Shown here: piece after piece, positions 15,858 to 25,619 of the stretch
Position numbering within the stretch: the stretch's first letter is position 1
How the letters are laid out: each line of letters starts with the position of its first letter
Source of the DNA: Chitinivibrionales bacterium
Lineage (GTDB): Bacteria; Fibrobacterota; Chitinivibrionia; Chitinivibrionales; WJKA01
Direction: 5' to 3'
Length of the DNA: 54,484 bases
NCBI GenBank assembly: GCA_014728295.1
Contig: WJLW01000111.1
Coordinates: 1-54,484, forward strand
Position numbers and translations under genes: made by a program
Notes under the pieces: generated by a model
Database searches by the model: none
What the model saw: only the letters and a program-made list of their open reading frames with translations
Told to the model about the DNA's origin: nothing

Positions 15858-18032
15858 ATGCACAAGTCGAAGCAGGTGTCTCGTCGCAACTTCATAAATA
15901 CTATTGGCTTAGGGGCAGCAGCAGTTGCACTTCCACGAGCAGCGCATACCCAAACCACCGGCAAGTCTCAGAACCAGCAGCCAAATATACTTTGGATAAC
16001 CATCGAGGATGCCAGTCCATACCTGGGTTGCTACGGCGATGATCTGGCTAAAACGCCGAACATCGATAAGCTTGCATCCGAGGGTGTGCGCTACACCAAT
16101 TGCTATTCACCATCGGGGGTATGCGCCCCGAGTCGTTCCGCGCTGCTGACCGGCATGTATCCCGTTGCGCTGGGAAGTCAACATCATCGGTTCGATCAGA
16201 GACATCCAAAAGCAAAATTACCTTCGAAAATTAAGCCGTATCCTACCACGCTGAAAGAAGCCGGATATCATGTAAGCAACAATTTTAAAAATGACATGAA
16301 TCTCAGCATCGACGAACGCGGCCTCTGGGATGTAAACGAAACCGAAGATTTCCTCTGGCGACAACGACCTGCCAATGCACCCTTTTTCCATGTGCGCAAT
16401 TCGATGACCTGTCATGAAGGAAAAGTGCGTTCGAACCGTATCCAATACCTCGATCTTGTGAATCATGACCAGAACGATATGGTGGTCGCTCCTTATCACC
16501 CCGATACCGATAAATCCCGGCGCTGCATGGCGTATTACTACCAGACTATTACCAATGCCGACAAGGAAGTTAAAACCGTGCTTGATGGATTGGATGCCGA
16601 CGGGTTGACGGACGATACGATTATTTTCTTCTACTCCGATCATGGCGGATGTATGCCACGCGGCAAGCGCTGGACCTACGATTCGGGATTGCGTACATCG
16701 CTCATCGTCAAAATCCCGCCGAAATTCCGTGTTAACGGCCAGGGACAACCCGCAAGCGTGGATGACCGGCTGGTCAGTTTCGTTGATTTTGTACCGACAC
16801 TGCTCAATCTGACGGGCCTGCCGATTCCCGACTACCTGCAGGGGCAGCCATTTCTTGGCGATAATCTTCCGGCCAGACGCACCTACATTTACGGCGCCAG
16901 AGACAGGCTTGACGAACGCTACGATATGGTGCGCGCCGTGCGTGACAACCACTACAAATACCTGTGCAATTTCGAACCGTGGAAACCGTATCAGCAGGTA
17001 ATTCAATACAAAGAGCTCAATATGATCATGCAGGACATGCGCAGGCTGGAAAAAAGCGGTGAATTAACGGGTGCTGTAGCGACGTACATGGCGCAATCGC
17101 GTCCGGTCGAAGAGCTATACGACTGTGACAACGATCCGCATGAAATCAACAACCTTGCCGGCTCTGTGCAACATCGGCAAATTCTTGAACGCATGCGCCG
17201 GGAGTGCCTCGATTTCATGAAGCGTATCCACGATACGGGAATCATTCCCGAAGGCGAATTGCGCAAGCTGGCCGAAACGCACGGCAGCGAATTCGAGATC
17301 TTCGAGAAGCTGGGGTCGACAACCTACGAGAAGTGGCTGCAGGCGGCGGACCGGGCGCACGGCGGCAGGGCACACGTAGATGATATGATTGACGGGTTGA
17401 GTGATGCTGACGCGGTTGTGCGCTACTGGTCGGTTATCGGGATTATGTTGAATCGTGCCGATGCTGCGTCTGCTGATACAAAGCTGATCGAGCTCCTGCA
17501 GGATCCCTGCGGCGATGTGCGCGTTATGGCTGCGCGTTCCTTGATGCTCATGGGCAGGCACGGAGAGGCAATCCAGGCCTTCAAGCAACTCATGAATCAT
17601 GATTCCGGCCCGGTCAGATTGCGCACCGCCAATGAAATAGAAAATCTGGGTCACTACAGCAAGCCGCTGGTTGACAGTCTCGAGTCGTGGAGAACGGGGG
17701 GAGATAAGTCGCAATATGTTCTAAACGTGCTGAAAAGTGCAGTTGAGACTATTCCTGCTGCATCGGTGGCAATAAAGGAGAATGCGCAGAAGCAAGCGGC
17801 TATGGATACCCCGTTTGCTACACATGACAAGTACTTGACAGTCACAAACCGGAGTATTGACACTATCAATGTCGAGCTTTTTAATGCACGCGGCAAGCTG
17901 GTCATGACCAGGAAAGTGCTGCCCGGTGCTGCCTCGAATATCGATCAGCGAAAACTTGCGGCAGGATCGTATGTGGCAAAGACGCAACTGCGCAGCAGCA
18001 GGTGCATTCATCGATTTACGGTAAGCAAATAG
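15858..18032 (+). CDS. Tat-exported sulfatase with HEAT-like repeats and sorting-like tail
   Basis: A protein of 724 residues. The N-terminus is a twin-arginine signal (SRRNFINTIGLGAAAVALP, residues 8-26), so the folded enzyme is exported. The sulfatase signature CAPSR starts at Cys89, the formylglycine site, and YSDHGG marks the metal-binding end of the catalytic domain. Residues about 485-620 contain helical repeats (VRVMAARSLMLMGRHGEAIQ type), resembling HEAT repeats. The last 85 residues form a beta-rich module (VELFNARGKLVMTRKVLPG, LAAGSYVAKTQL) similar in pattern to type IX secretion C-terminal sorting domains. Combining a Tat signal with such a tail is unusual. A sulfated polysaccharide is the likely substrate. 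Confidence 0.88.
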   Translation: MHKSKQVSRRNFINTIGLGAAAVALPRAAHTQTTGKSQNQQPNILWITIEDASPYLGCYGDDLAKTPNIDKLASEGVRYTNCYSPSGVCAPSRSALLTGMYPVALGSQHHRFDQRHPKAKLPSKIKPYPTTLKEAGYHVSNNFKNDMNLSIDERGLWDVNETEDFLWRQRPANAPFFHVRNSMTCHEGKVRSNRIQYLDLVNHDQNDMVVAPYHPDTDKSRRCMAYYYQTITNADKEVKTVLDGLDADGLTDDTIIFFYSDHGGCMPRGKRWTYDSGLRTSLIVKIPPKFRVNGQGQPASVDDRLVSFVDFVPTLLNLTGLPIPDYLQGQPFLGDNLPARRTYIYGARDRLDERYDMVRAVRDNHYKYLCNFEPWKPYQQVIQYKELNMIMQDMRRLEKSGELTGAVATYMAQSRPVEELYDCDNDPHEINNLAGSVQHRQILERMRRECLDFMKRIHDTGIIPEGELRKLAETHGSEFEIFEKLGSTTYEKWLQAADRAHGGRAHVDDMIDGLSDADAVVRYWSVIGIMLNRADAASADTKLIELLQDPCGDVRVMAARSLMLMGRHGEAIQAFKQLMNHDSGPVRLRTANEIENLGHYSKPLVDSLESWRTGGDKSQYVLNVLKSAVETIPAASVAIKENAQKQAAMDTPFATHDKYLTVTNRSIDTINVELFNARGKLVMTRKVLPGAASNIDQRKLAAGSYVAKTQLRSSRCIHRFTVSK

Positions 18033-18139
18033 TCGTGCATATTAGGTCAGTCTGAAAATACTTCCGATTGCTTGCACGAATACTGTAGGGGAAGCTATCT
18101 TTCAAAAGCAGCAAACTCGACCTGCAGTGGAAGCTCTCT

Positions 18140-21100
18140 ATGTCTGCACCAATTGTGCACAAGCCGATCTTTTCCGTCCGTACCGATACTCACCTTCCGA
18201 TTCACGAAAAAGCCTCGGATATAATCGAATCCATTCAGCACCATCAGGTAAGTGTTGTCGCCGGCGAAACCGGCTCGGGAAAGACGACGCAATTGCCGCT
18301 TTTGTGCATCCAGGCCGGACTGGGGCGCACTGGCAAGATTGTCTGCACACAACCCCGCCGCATTGCTGCCGTATCCCTGGCACAGCATGTCGCTTCATTG
18401 ACGGGGGGAAAACCGGGGGAGAAGACCGGATACAAAGTCCGCTTTCAGGATAGCTTGTCTGATGAAACCCGCATAGTATTTGCCACCGATGGAATTGTCC
18501 TTGCCGAAATTGCCGCCGATCCGATGCTTGCGCGCTATGACGCCATTATTATCGACGAAGCGCATGAACGTAGTCTCAATATTGATTTTCTGCTGGGATA
18601 TTTGCGCACGCTGCTCCCCCGGCGACCCGAGCTGAAAGTAATCATTTCCTCGGCAACGCTTGACACGCAGTTGTTCTCAAGCAGCTTTTTCCATGCGCCC
18701 GTCATTTTCGTTTCCGGCAGAATGTATCCGGTTGAAATTGAGTACCGCCCGCTGATTGAGATGTGGGAAGGCGAGAGCATGGATAGTTATCTCTCCGGCG
18801 TCGTTGCCGTCGCTGGTGAGGTGCTCGACAAAAGCCACGCAGGTGATGTGCTCATTTTCCTCCCGACGGTTAACGATATTATCGAAACGGTCAATGCGCT
18901 GTCGGCAAAATTACCGCATGAGCGGGTAGATATTCTGCCGTTGTACAGCAGGTTGCCGATTGCCCGCCAGCGGCAAATTTATGAACCGTCCGGCAAACGC
19001 AAGGTGATTGTCTCAACCAATATTGCCGAAACATCGCTCACGGTTCCCGGAATTAAATATGTAATCGATACCGGACTGGCGCGTATGTCACGCTATGAGC
19101 CCGGCATCGGCGTAACGCGAATGCCCGTTGAGCGCGTTGCACGATCCTCATGCGATCAACGGGCGGGAAGGTGTGGGCGCGTGCAGGATGGCGTGTGCAT
19201 TCGCCTGTTCTCCGAACGTGATTATCTTGCGCGGCCGGCCTTTACCGCAGCGGAAATTAAACGCGCAAACCTTGCGGGGGTTATCCTGAAAATGAGCGCG
19301 ATGAATCTGGGTAAAGTAGCACGATTCCCCTTCCTGCAACGCCCGTCGATGAAAGCGATCAATGATGGATTCACGCAGCTCAATGATCTGGGTGCCATGA
19401 AAAACAAGGGACACGTGACCGGGCTGGGACGCAAGATGTCACGATTTCCGCTGGACCCCCGTATATCGAGAATGCTGCTGTATGCCCAACGGCAGCATGC
19501 ACTGCGGGAGATCATGATTATTGCCGCTGCTCTGTCAATTTCAGATCCAAGAATCGAACACGGCGCCGGGGCAAACGGCTCGCCCGGTCTCAAAAGAAGG
19601 TTTCGCCATCCGAAATCGGATTTAATGACATATGTCAAAATATGGGACGCGCTGCCCAGCCGGGCCGGCGCGCATCCGGGCGTTGCCGGATTGCTGCAAT
19701 TCAGTGAGGACAACGGCCTCTCATTTCATCGTCTGCGTGAGTGGATTGAAGTGTATAACCAGATCTATCGCATTTGCAAACGTATGCACGGTTTTCGGAT
19801 CGATACCAAACCGGCAACCTACAGAGCGATCCATAAATGCCTGTTGTGCGGGTTTGCACGCAATATCGCCCGCCTGCAAAGCAACGGACTCTACCGTGGC
19901 GTCAGGGAACATGATATCGCCGTCTTTCCCGGCTCGGTGCTCTTCAAAAAATCTCCTCAATGGGTTCTGTTTCACGAGATTGTCGAAACCAAACGGCTTT
20001 TCGGCCGCACCGTCGCTGAAATTGAGCCGTTGTGGATCGAAGAATTGTTTGCGCGTGAATGCGTATATGCCTGCGACCAGCCTTACTTCGACAGCGAACG
20101 CGGAGAAGTACGCGGCACTCTGCAGGTTTCGTATCGCGGACTGCAGTTGGCAAAGAATCGCCCGATCGATTTCAGTAAGGTATACCCGCAGAAGGCGCAT
20201 GAGATTTTCATCGAAGAAGCATTAGTCAAGGAGCGCATTGCCGGCTCGTATGAGTTTATGGTGCATAACCGCCAAAGTAAGGATTTTGTGCTGGCGGCGG
20301 AAAGAAAGCTGCGCTCTGCGACTTATTTCGTCGGTGATGCGGTTATGTTTGACTTGTACCACGAACGCCTGCCCAAGGTGAAAAGTGTCCGGGAACTGGA
20401 ATCGCAAATGAAAAAACAGGCATCGTCCGCGTTGACGTTTGATGTCGATGAATTACTGGCAAAGCCCCTGCCCGAGCAGGTGTGCGCCGGGTATCCTGAT
20501 GAAGTGCTGGTTGGCGATTACCGGCTCCCCGTCGTCTATGTGTTTGATGCCCGCAGCGAACATGACGGCGCAACCATCACGATTCCCCATTCGCTTTTCC
20601 GATCTGTTCCGCTTTATTATTGGGAATGGCTGTTGCCGGCGTATTGGAAGGAGCGCGTCAGGCGTGTTGCCGGCTTTCTGCGCCCCCGATTGGATGAGGC
20701 CGGTATTGATGAACGCAAATTGACTGATGATCTGCTGAGCGATCTGCGGATTGGTCCGGCCTCATTTATTGAAGCGGTGATTAATCGCATTGAAAAATTG
20801 ACTTCGCTGGCTATGCGGGACAGGAGTGTTCCCGCACACTTGATCGCTCCGCATTTGTGGATTAAAGTTCAGGTCGTAGATCAGCGCGGCCTTATCATCG
20901 ACAGCTTTCGCCCCCCGATTCAATCGCCCGAGCAGCCCGCGCCGCATTCCGGCAAGCGAGCTTCGATCTGGCAAAGCTATTGTTCCCGTTTCGAAAAATC
21001 GGGTGATGCTGTCTGGGACCTGCCTTTACTGCAGCGGATCGAAATCGCTTCGCCGCGTCAGCTACTGCCGATTCCCGCCTGGTGTGCATGTACCGGTAAT

Positions 21101-21925
21101 CGTGGAGAAGTCACTTCCGCCGTCTTTTTCGCCAAAGCTGCCGCAGAGTTTGCACATGCGCACGCCGTCCAGCGCCTGCTGGAACAGGATCTTGCCGCAA
21201 CATTGTCGTGGGAAATCGAATCTGTCAAGCCCGACCGCACTACCGCCGAATCCTGGTCGCACCTCTTTCCCGGTCGTAATCTCATCGAATGGATGCAGCA
21301 GCTCTACATCACCTCAATTACCGCTCTTGAAGAGCATTTGCCGCTTGACCGGCAACACTATGTGCAGCTTAAATCAAATGCTGATGCGAAAATTTACTCC
21401 CGCAAAGAGATGGTGCGCGATCTGTTTCGCCGGTGTGTTGTTCTTTACAAAGAGTGCCGGGAGCTTATTGCCCGGATGCTGCAAGCAACAATCACCGATT
21501 ATTTCAGCGCTGTCCGGGATGAATTGCTCAACGATCTGGATGCGTATCTGCAACGCCTCGACGTATCCCATGCGCCGGCATCACTTTCCTTTGCCACCGG
21601 ACTCCCACGCTACCTCGCTGCCTTCCGGCACCGCATCGAAGCGGGATTCATGCACCCCGGTAAATACCGTCAGGCAAAAAGCAAACTGGCAGCATTTTTG
21701 CGGGAGCTGCAGGCGTTGCGCCGATTACAAACAAGTGCCGGATTTGCTTTTGCGCAGAAAGTTGACGAATTCGAATTGATGATCGAAGAGTATGCCGTTT
21801 CAGCCTATGCGCAACACGCGATGAAAACGAAAATGACCGTTTCGGAGCAGCGATTAGGGGAGAAGGTGCGTGAGCTAAGGAAGGCTGGAATCACACTTCA
21901 CACTCAAAATAGCCGTCCAGTTTAA
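18140..21925 (+). CDS. hrpA: ATP-dependent RNA helicase HrpA (DEAH box)
   Basis: The protein of 1261 residues, close to the usual HrpA length, shows Walker A GETGSGKTTQ (42-51), TQPRR (70-74), DEAH at 139-142, SAT further on, STNIAETSLTVPG and the motif VI region DQRAGRCGR. The helicase core is followed by the helicase-associated and OB-fold regions and a long HrpA-specific C-terminal domain. HrpA-type helicases unwind RNA with ATP and are linked to mRNA processing and rescue of stalled ribosomes. GGAAG precedes the ATG. Its 3' end overlaps the convergent glycosidase gene by 35 bases. Confidence 0.95.
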   Translation: MSAPIVHKPIFSVRTDTHLPIHEKASDIIESIQHHQVSVVAGETGSGKTTQLPLLCIQAGLGRTGKIVCTQPRRIAAVSLAQHVASLTGGKPGEKTGYKVRFQDSLSDETRIVFATDGIVLAEIAADPMLARYDAIIIDEAHERSLNIDFLLGYLRTLLPRRPELKVIISSATLDTQLFSSSFFHAPVIFVSGRMYPVEIEYRPLIEMWEGESMDSYLSGVVAVAGEVLDKSHAGDVLIFLPTVNDIIETVNALSAKLPHERVDILPLYSRLPIARQRQIYEPSGKRKVIVSTNIAETSLTVPGIKYVIDTGLARMSRYEPGIGVTRMPVERVARSSCDQRAGRCGRVQDGVCIRLFSERDYLARPAFTAAEIKRANLAGVILKMSAMNLGKVARFPFLQRPSMKAINDGFTQLNDLGAMKNKGHVTGLGRKMSRFPLDPRISRMLLYAQRQHALREIMIIAAALSISDPRIEHGAGANGSPGLKRRFRHPKSDLMTYVKIWDALPSRAGAHPGVAGLLQFSEDNGLSFHRLREWIEVYNQIYRICKRMHGFRIDTKPATYRAIHKCLLCGFARNIARLQSNGLYRGVREHDIAVFPGSVLFKKSPQWVLFHEIVETKRLFGRTVAEIEPLWIEELFARECVYACDQPYFDSERGEVRGTLQVSYRGLQLAKNRPIDFSKVYPQKAHEIFIEEALVKERIAGSYEFMVHNRQSKDFVLAAERKLRSATYFVGDAVMFDLYHERLPKVKSVRELESQMKKQASSALTFDVDELLAKPLPEQVCAGYPDEVLVGDYRLPVVYVFDARSEHDGATITIPHSLFRSVPLYYWEWLLPAYWKERVRRVAGFLRPRLDEAGIDERKLTDDLLSDLRIGPASFIEAVINRIEKLTSLAMRDRSVPAHLIAPHLWIKVQVVDQRGLIIDSFRPPIQSPEQPAPHSGKRASIWQSYCSRFEKSGDAVWDLPLLQRIEIASPRQLLPIPAWCACTGNRGEVTSAVFFAKAAAEFAHAHAVQRLLEQDLAATLSWEIESVKPDRTTAESWSHLFPGRNLIEWMQQLYITSITALEEHLPLDRQHYVQLKSNADAKIYSRKEMVRDLFRRCVVLYKECRELIARMLQATITDYFSAVRDELLNDLDAYLQRLDVSHAPASLSFATGLPRYLAAFRHRIEAGFMHPGKYRQAKSKLAAFLRELQALRRLQTSAGFAFAQKVDEFELMIEEYAVSAYAQHAMKTKMTVSEQRLGEKVRELRKAGITLHTQNSRPV

Positions 21926-23564
21926 TTGGCGACTTACCCCGCGCCGGCTCCTCCCCCAGCCACATGCGAACTATGGCGCGTTGCGTTGGCGGCGTATTGG
22001 AGAAGGCGTTGATGCAGTTGGGGAGATAGGGCATTTCGTAGATTTTGTAAGGGTCACACAAGCACGTGAACACGACACACGGATGATCGTGCCAGAATGA
22101 ATCCCAGAACGTCTGCGATGTGCGGCCGAAAAAGCGTGTCGTTCCATAGCGGGGGGGGACGTTGATATTCATGAATACGGCATCCGCCGCCATTGCTTTG
22201 GGCAGGAGTTCGGCCGGTTTGGGAGCGAATATATTCTCGACTTCGTATCCTCGTTTGCGCAATTCGTCGTCGATTACGTCAAGCACCTGGGTAGCGCCCC
22301 GCAAAGGACCCTCTATCTGGCACGACACGGTCAGTACTCTGGCGCCGGGTTTGAGCTTGACCGGCAGTACCCCGGTTTCATCCCGGACAACGCAGATGCT
22401 GTTTGCGGCGAGTGTGTCGGCAAGGGTAATCCAAGATTTGGAATCTTGTGCAGTAACTTCGGGGGTTGCAATGTCGTCCTCAAGCAGGCCGACCCTGGCT
22501 TTGAGTTCGAGTACCTTGCGAGCGGCATCTTCGAGGCGATCCTGTGACAAGCGTTCGGTTTTGAGTGCGTCAAGTATCGCGGGAACGTCACGTTCGGGAT
22601 CGGCGTAGAGGACGAGGTCGGAGCCGGTACGGAGGTTACCCGGGGCGCGATCATTGGCCGGCATTTGCGCGGAATATCCGATCATCGATATCGCATCCGA
22701 TACGACGGCGCCTCGAAAACCCAGGCGTTCACGCAGCAAATCGTGTTGGATTTTGTAGCTGAATGTTCCGGGAGGCGCCCCAAGATATCCCGATCCCGGA
22801 TCAATCCACGGCAATGAAATGTGACCGGCCATCACCGCCATAACGCCTTCGTCAATAACCTGACGCCAGACAGAGCCGAAGGTGTCCATCCATTCCTGCT
22901 CGGAAAGTGAGTTTATGCAGGTGCAGACATGCGAATCCCGGTCGTCAACGCCGTCGCCGGGGAAGTGCTTGGCGGATGCCGCCATGAGACGATCTCTTTG
23001 CATGCCGCGAATGTAGGCGCGGGCCATGCGGGCGACGTGCTCCGGTTTTTCGCCGAAACACCGCGAATGCATCATGGGATTGTTGAAATTGACATTGAGG
23101 TCAACCACGGGTGAAAACGACCAGGTCACGCCGAGAGACCGGCCCTCTTTTGCCGTCGCGTAACCAACCTGCTCGGCAAGCTCCTCTGAGTGGGTTGCAC
23201 CGATTGCCATTTGATGCGAGAATATATGCCCCCCCGACATACGACATCCTGCACCATACACCAGATCGGCAGTTATTGACAGGGGAATGGAGCTGTGCTC
23301 CCTGCCGAGCCGGGCAACTTTCCTGACCAGCTCAACCGGAGCTCCGCCGATGAAGATGCTTCCGAGCTGATACTTTTCGAGCATCTGCTTGCCGGTGTCA
23401 AGGGTCTCCTCGGAGAGCTTGTTGAAGTGCCACGCCAAAGTCTGCGCAGCCATCTCTTCTTCATTCATCGAGCTGATAAGAGCGTCGATTTTTGCTTTCT
23501 GGGAATCGGTGAGCGGTAGAAGCATGCTGTTGTCCGATGAGGGTTTGGTGCGATTATCAATCAT
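21891..23564 (-). CDS. Glycoside hydrolase family 3 (beta-N-acetylhexosaminidase-like)
   Basis: Starting at ATG 23564, the protein has 557 residues; no strong ribosome binding site is visible and ATG 23525 is an alternative. The first about 360 residues are a GH3 TIM barrel. KHFPGDGVDDRDSHV is the NagZ-like motif with the His-Asp pair used as acid/base, and FRGAVVSDAISMIG contains the nucleophile Asp. The remaining 190 residues form the alpha/beta C-terminal domain of many GH3 enzymes. No signal peptide is obvious, suggesting cytoplasmic work on amino-sugar oligosaccharides or peptidoglycan fragments. The 3' end overlaps hrpA tail to tail. Confidence 0.88.
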   Translation of the reverse strand: MIDNRTKPSSDNSMLLPLTDSQKAKIDALISSMNEEEMAAQTLAWHFNKLSEETLDTGKQMLEKYQLGSIFIGGAPVELVRKVARLGREHSSIPLSITADLVYGAGCRMSGGHIFSHQMAIGATHSEELAEQVGYATAKEGRSLGVTWSFSPVVDLNVNFNNPMMHSRCFGEKPEHVARMARAYIRGMQRDRLMAASAKHFPGDGVDDRDSHVCTCINSLSEQEWMDTFGSVWRQVIDEGVMAVMAGHISLPWIDPGSGYLGAPPGTFSYKIQHDLLRERLGFRGAVVSDAISMIGYSAQMPANDRAPGNLRTGSDLVLYADPERDVPAILDALKTERLSQDRLEDAARKVLELKARVGLLEDDIATPEVTAQDSKSWITLADTLAANSICVVRDETGVLPVKLKPGARVLTVSCQIEGPLRGATQVLDVIDDELRKRGYEVENIFAPKPAELLPKAMAADAVFMNINVPPRYGTTRFFGRTSQTFWDSFWHDHPCVVFTCLCDPYKIYEMPYLPNCINAFSNTPPTQRAIVRMWLGEEPARGKSPIKLDGYFECEV

Positions 23565-23658
23565 AATATAGATATTGTGGACAAAAGATGTGGAGGTGAA
23601 ACGAAGTAGATAGAAATGCAATTCAAATTGATATTATTGTGGATAATCAGTGAGCGTC

Positions 23659-23696
23659 GTGCTCTCGTCGTGACGGCGGGCAAGACGAGAGCACGA
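23659..23696. promoter_or_regulatory. Perfect 12-base inverted repeat in a divergent intergenic region
   Basis: CGTGCTCTCGTC at 23659-23670 and GACGAGAGCACG at 23685-23696 are exact inverted copies around a 14-base loop. No T-tract follows on either strand, so it is not a standard terminator. It sits between the divergent GH3 and radical SAM genes, a natural place for an operator or a leader-RNA hairpin. Confidence 0.55.
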
Positions 23697-23945
23697 ATGT
23701 GCCGACCGCTTCAGTGACATACGTGCTTATAACTCGCATATCCCATCAAGCGCCCTTGTTGGTGATCTGCCTTGAATTGGCAAAAAATGGTTCTGCTAAA
23801 ATAAGGCACTGATTGTGCAGGATTCGTGTCTTACCTATTTTAATTATTCAGCCTCAATCGAGCAAAACTGCAGGATGCGTACTTAGGACAGCACATTGCG
23901 GCGCGATAGCTGCAAAAGTGTTCAACAATGGTGAGGCAATGCACA

Positions 23946-25073
23946 ATGGCCGTATCCGAAATCACCGCAAAAACCATTCTCCGCAAGCAGAAGCGTATCG
24001 ACTCATGGTTTATATCCTGTTGCGGGATGAACCTGTATCGCGGCTGCCATCACAATTGTGCGTATTGCGATGGTCGGGCAGAAAAGTATCGGGTGGAAGG
24101 TGAGTTTGGCAAGGATCTCTCCGTAAAGGTCAATGCAATCGACATCCTCGGGCGCGAGCTGGATCCCGCACGTAAACGCAAACCACTGCCGCGCGGCTAT
24201 GTGTTCCTTGGCGGTGGGATCAATGACAGCTACCAGCCTCTTGAGCAGAAGTACAACCTGACCTTTCGGGTGCTGCAACTTATGTACAAATACGGCTACC
24301 CGCTGCATATTCTCACCAAGTCAACCAGTGTCCTGCGTGATATCGACCTGATCGAGGAGATTCACCACCGGAGCAGCGCCATTGTCAGCATGAGTTTTTC
24401 CTCGGTTGACGAACGCATCTGCAGGCATTTCGAGCCGGGGGTTGCTTCACCACTCGAGCGACTTGACGTTTTGTACCGGATCAGGCAGCGCGGCATCCCG
24501 ATCGGCATGTACCTGATGCCGGTAATACCCTTTGTCACCGATACCCCTAAAATGATCGACCGCACGCTTACCGCCGCGCGGCAGGCCGGTATCGATTTTG
24601 TCATCTTCGGCGGCATGACCCTCAAAGACGGCAGGCAGCGGGAGTATTTCGTCAAAGTGCTGCGTGAATACGACCCCGGGCTGGAGCATCAATTCGATAT
24701 CATTTACACCGGCGAGCGGTGGGGCCGGGCGATTGGACAGTATTACGAGCATCTGAACCAGGTTTTTGTTGCCTGCAACAGGCGTCACAACCTTCCCGTG
24801 CGCATCCCGCCCCGCTTGTACAATGATATCCTGGATGTCAACAACAAAGTTGTCGTCATGCTCGAGCACATCGACTACATTCACAAGCTCAACGGCTGGA
24901 CGTCTCCCTACGGCTATGCTGCATATCGCCTTGCGCAGGTCAAGGAGCCGCTTGGTGAAATGCGGGACAAGTTACGCTCGATCAATGGCGTCGGAAAGCG
25001 CATCGCTTCGATTGTAGGCGAGATAATTGATACGGGGAGCTGCCGGTATCTGGAGAGATTGTTGCGGGGGTGA
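23946..25073 (+). CDS. Radical SAM protein, spore-photoproduct-lyase-like, with HhH-like tail
   Basis: The protein has 375 residues from ATG 23946, preferred over 23928 because GAGG lies 9 bases before it. The radical SAM cluster motif is C34-x3-C38-x2-C41 (YRGCHHNCAYCDGR). The flanking sequence and the later LGGGINDSYQPLEQ and ILTKSTSVLRDIDLIEE segments match the SPL/Rv2578c-type branch of radical SAM enzymes. The last 35 residues (LRSINGVGKRIASIVGEII) read like a helix-hairpin-helix, a non-specific DNA-binding motif, which suggests a nucleic-acid substrate. Known family members repair DNA photoproducts or have unknown roles. A Nudix gene follows 70 bases downstream. Confidence 0.82.
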   Translation: MAVSEITAKTILRKQKRIDSWFISCCGMNLYRGCHHNCAYCDGRAEKYRVEGEFGKDLSVKVNAIDILGRELDPARKRKPLPRGYVFLGGGINDSYQPLEQKYNLTFRVLQLMYKYGYPLHILTKSTSVLRDIDLIEEIHHRSSAIVSMSFSSVDERICRHFEPGVASPLERLDVLYRIRQRGIPIGMYLMPVIPFVTDTPKMIDRTLTAARQAGIDFVIFGGMTLKDGRQREYFVKVLREYDPGLEHQFDIIYTGERWGRAIGQYYEHLNQVFVACNRRHNLPVRIPPRLYNDILDVNNKVVVMLEHIDYIHKLNGWTSPYGYAAYRLAQVKEPLGEMRDKLRSINGVGKRIASIVGEIIDTGSCRYLERLLRG

Positions 25074-25142
25074 GACGGCATCGAAAGGTGGAACGTAATT
25101 TGGCAACAAGGCCTTCTCCCCGATTTATTTTCTCAATTTCAA

Positions 25143-25619
25143 ATGCAATTTCGGACCCGCTCAAAGGACGCCGCCTTGCCCGCCAACAGAATCCGTTCCA
25201 TCGCCATCTGCGTTTTTGAACATCACGGGCGTTACCTGCTGATCGAAGGATACGACTTCGCAAAACAAAGCTATTACTATCGTCCCATGGGTGGCGGCAT
25301 TGAATTCACCGAAACCGGCAAAGCAGCCGTCATCCGTGAAATCAGAGAAGAGATCGGGGCTGATATCCAGAATGTTCAGCAATGCTGCATTTTCGAAAAT
25401 ATCTTCACCCTCAATGGCGCACCGGGACACGAAGTCGTATTTGTCTATTCGGCCGATTTTGCCGACCAGTCATATTATCGGCAGGAGGTGATCATGGGCA
25501 GTGAGGACGACGGGAGTACATTTAAAATGGTGTGGAGGGGTCAAAATGACTTTGACGAGCAACATCGTCTGGTTCCGGAGAAATTGGCGGGTATCCTCAA
25601 AGCTTCGTCACCGCACTGA
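25143..25619 (+). CDS. Nudix hydrolase
   Basis: The protein of 158 residues contains a complete Nudix box, GGIEFTETGKAAVIREIREE followed by IGA, with the metal-binding REIREE core. Such enzymes cleave nucleoside diphosphates linked to another group, often removing damaged or surplus nucleotides. It follows the radical SAM gene on the same strand, and the two could act together in nucleotide or DNA damage handling (inference). The C-terminus overlaps the convergent hydrolase gene by 12 bases. Confidence 0.9.
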   Translation: MQFRTRSKDAALPANRIRSIAICVFEHHGRYLLIEGYDFAKQSYYYRPMGGGIEFTETGKAAVIREIREEIGADIQNVQQCCIFENIFTLNGAPGHEVVFVYSADFADQSYYRQEVIMGSEDDGSTFKMVWRGQNDFDEQHRLVPEKLAGILKASSPH

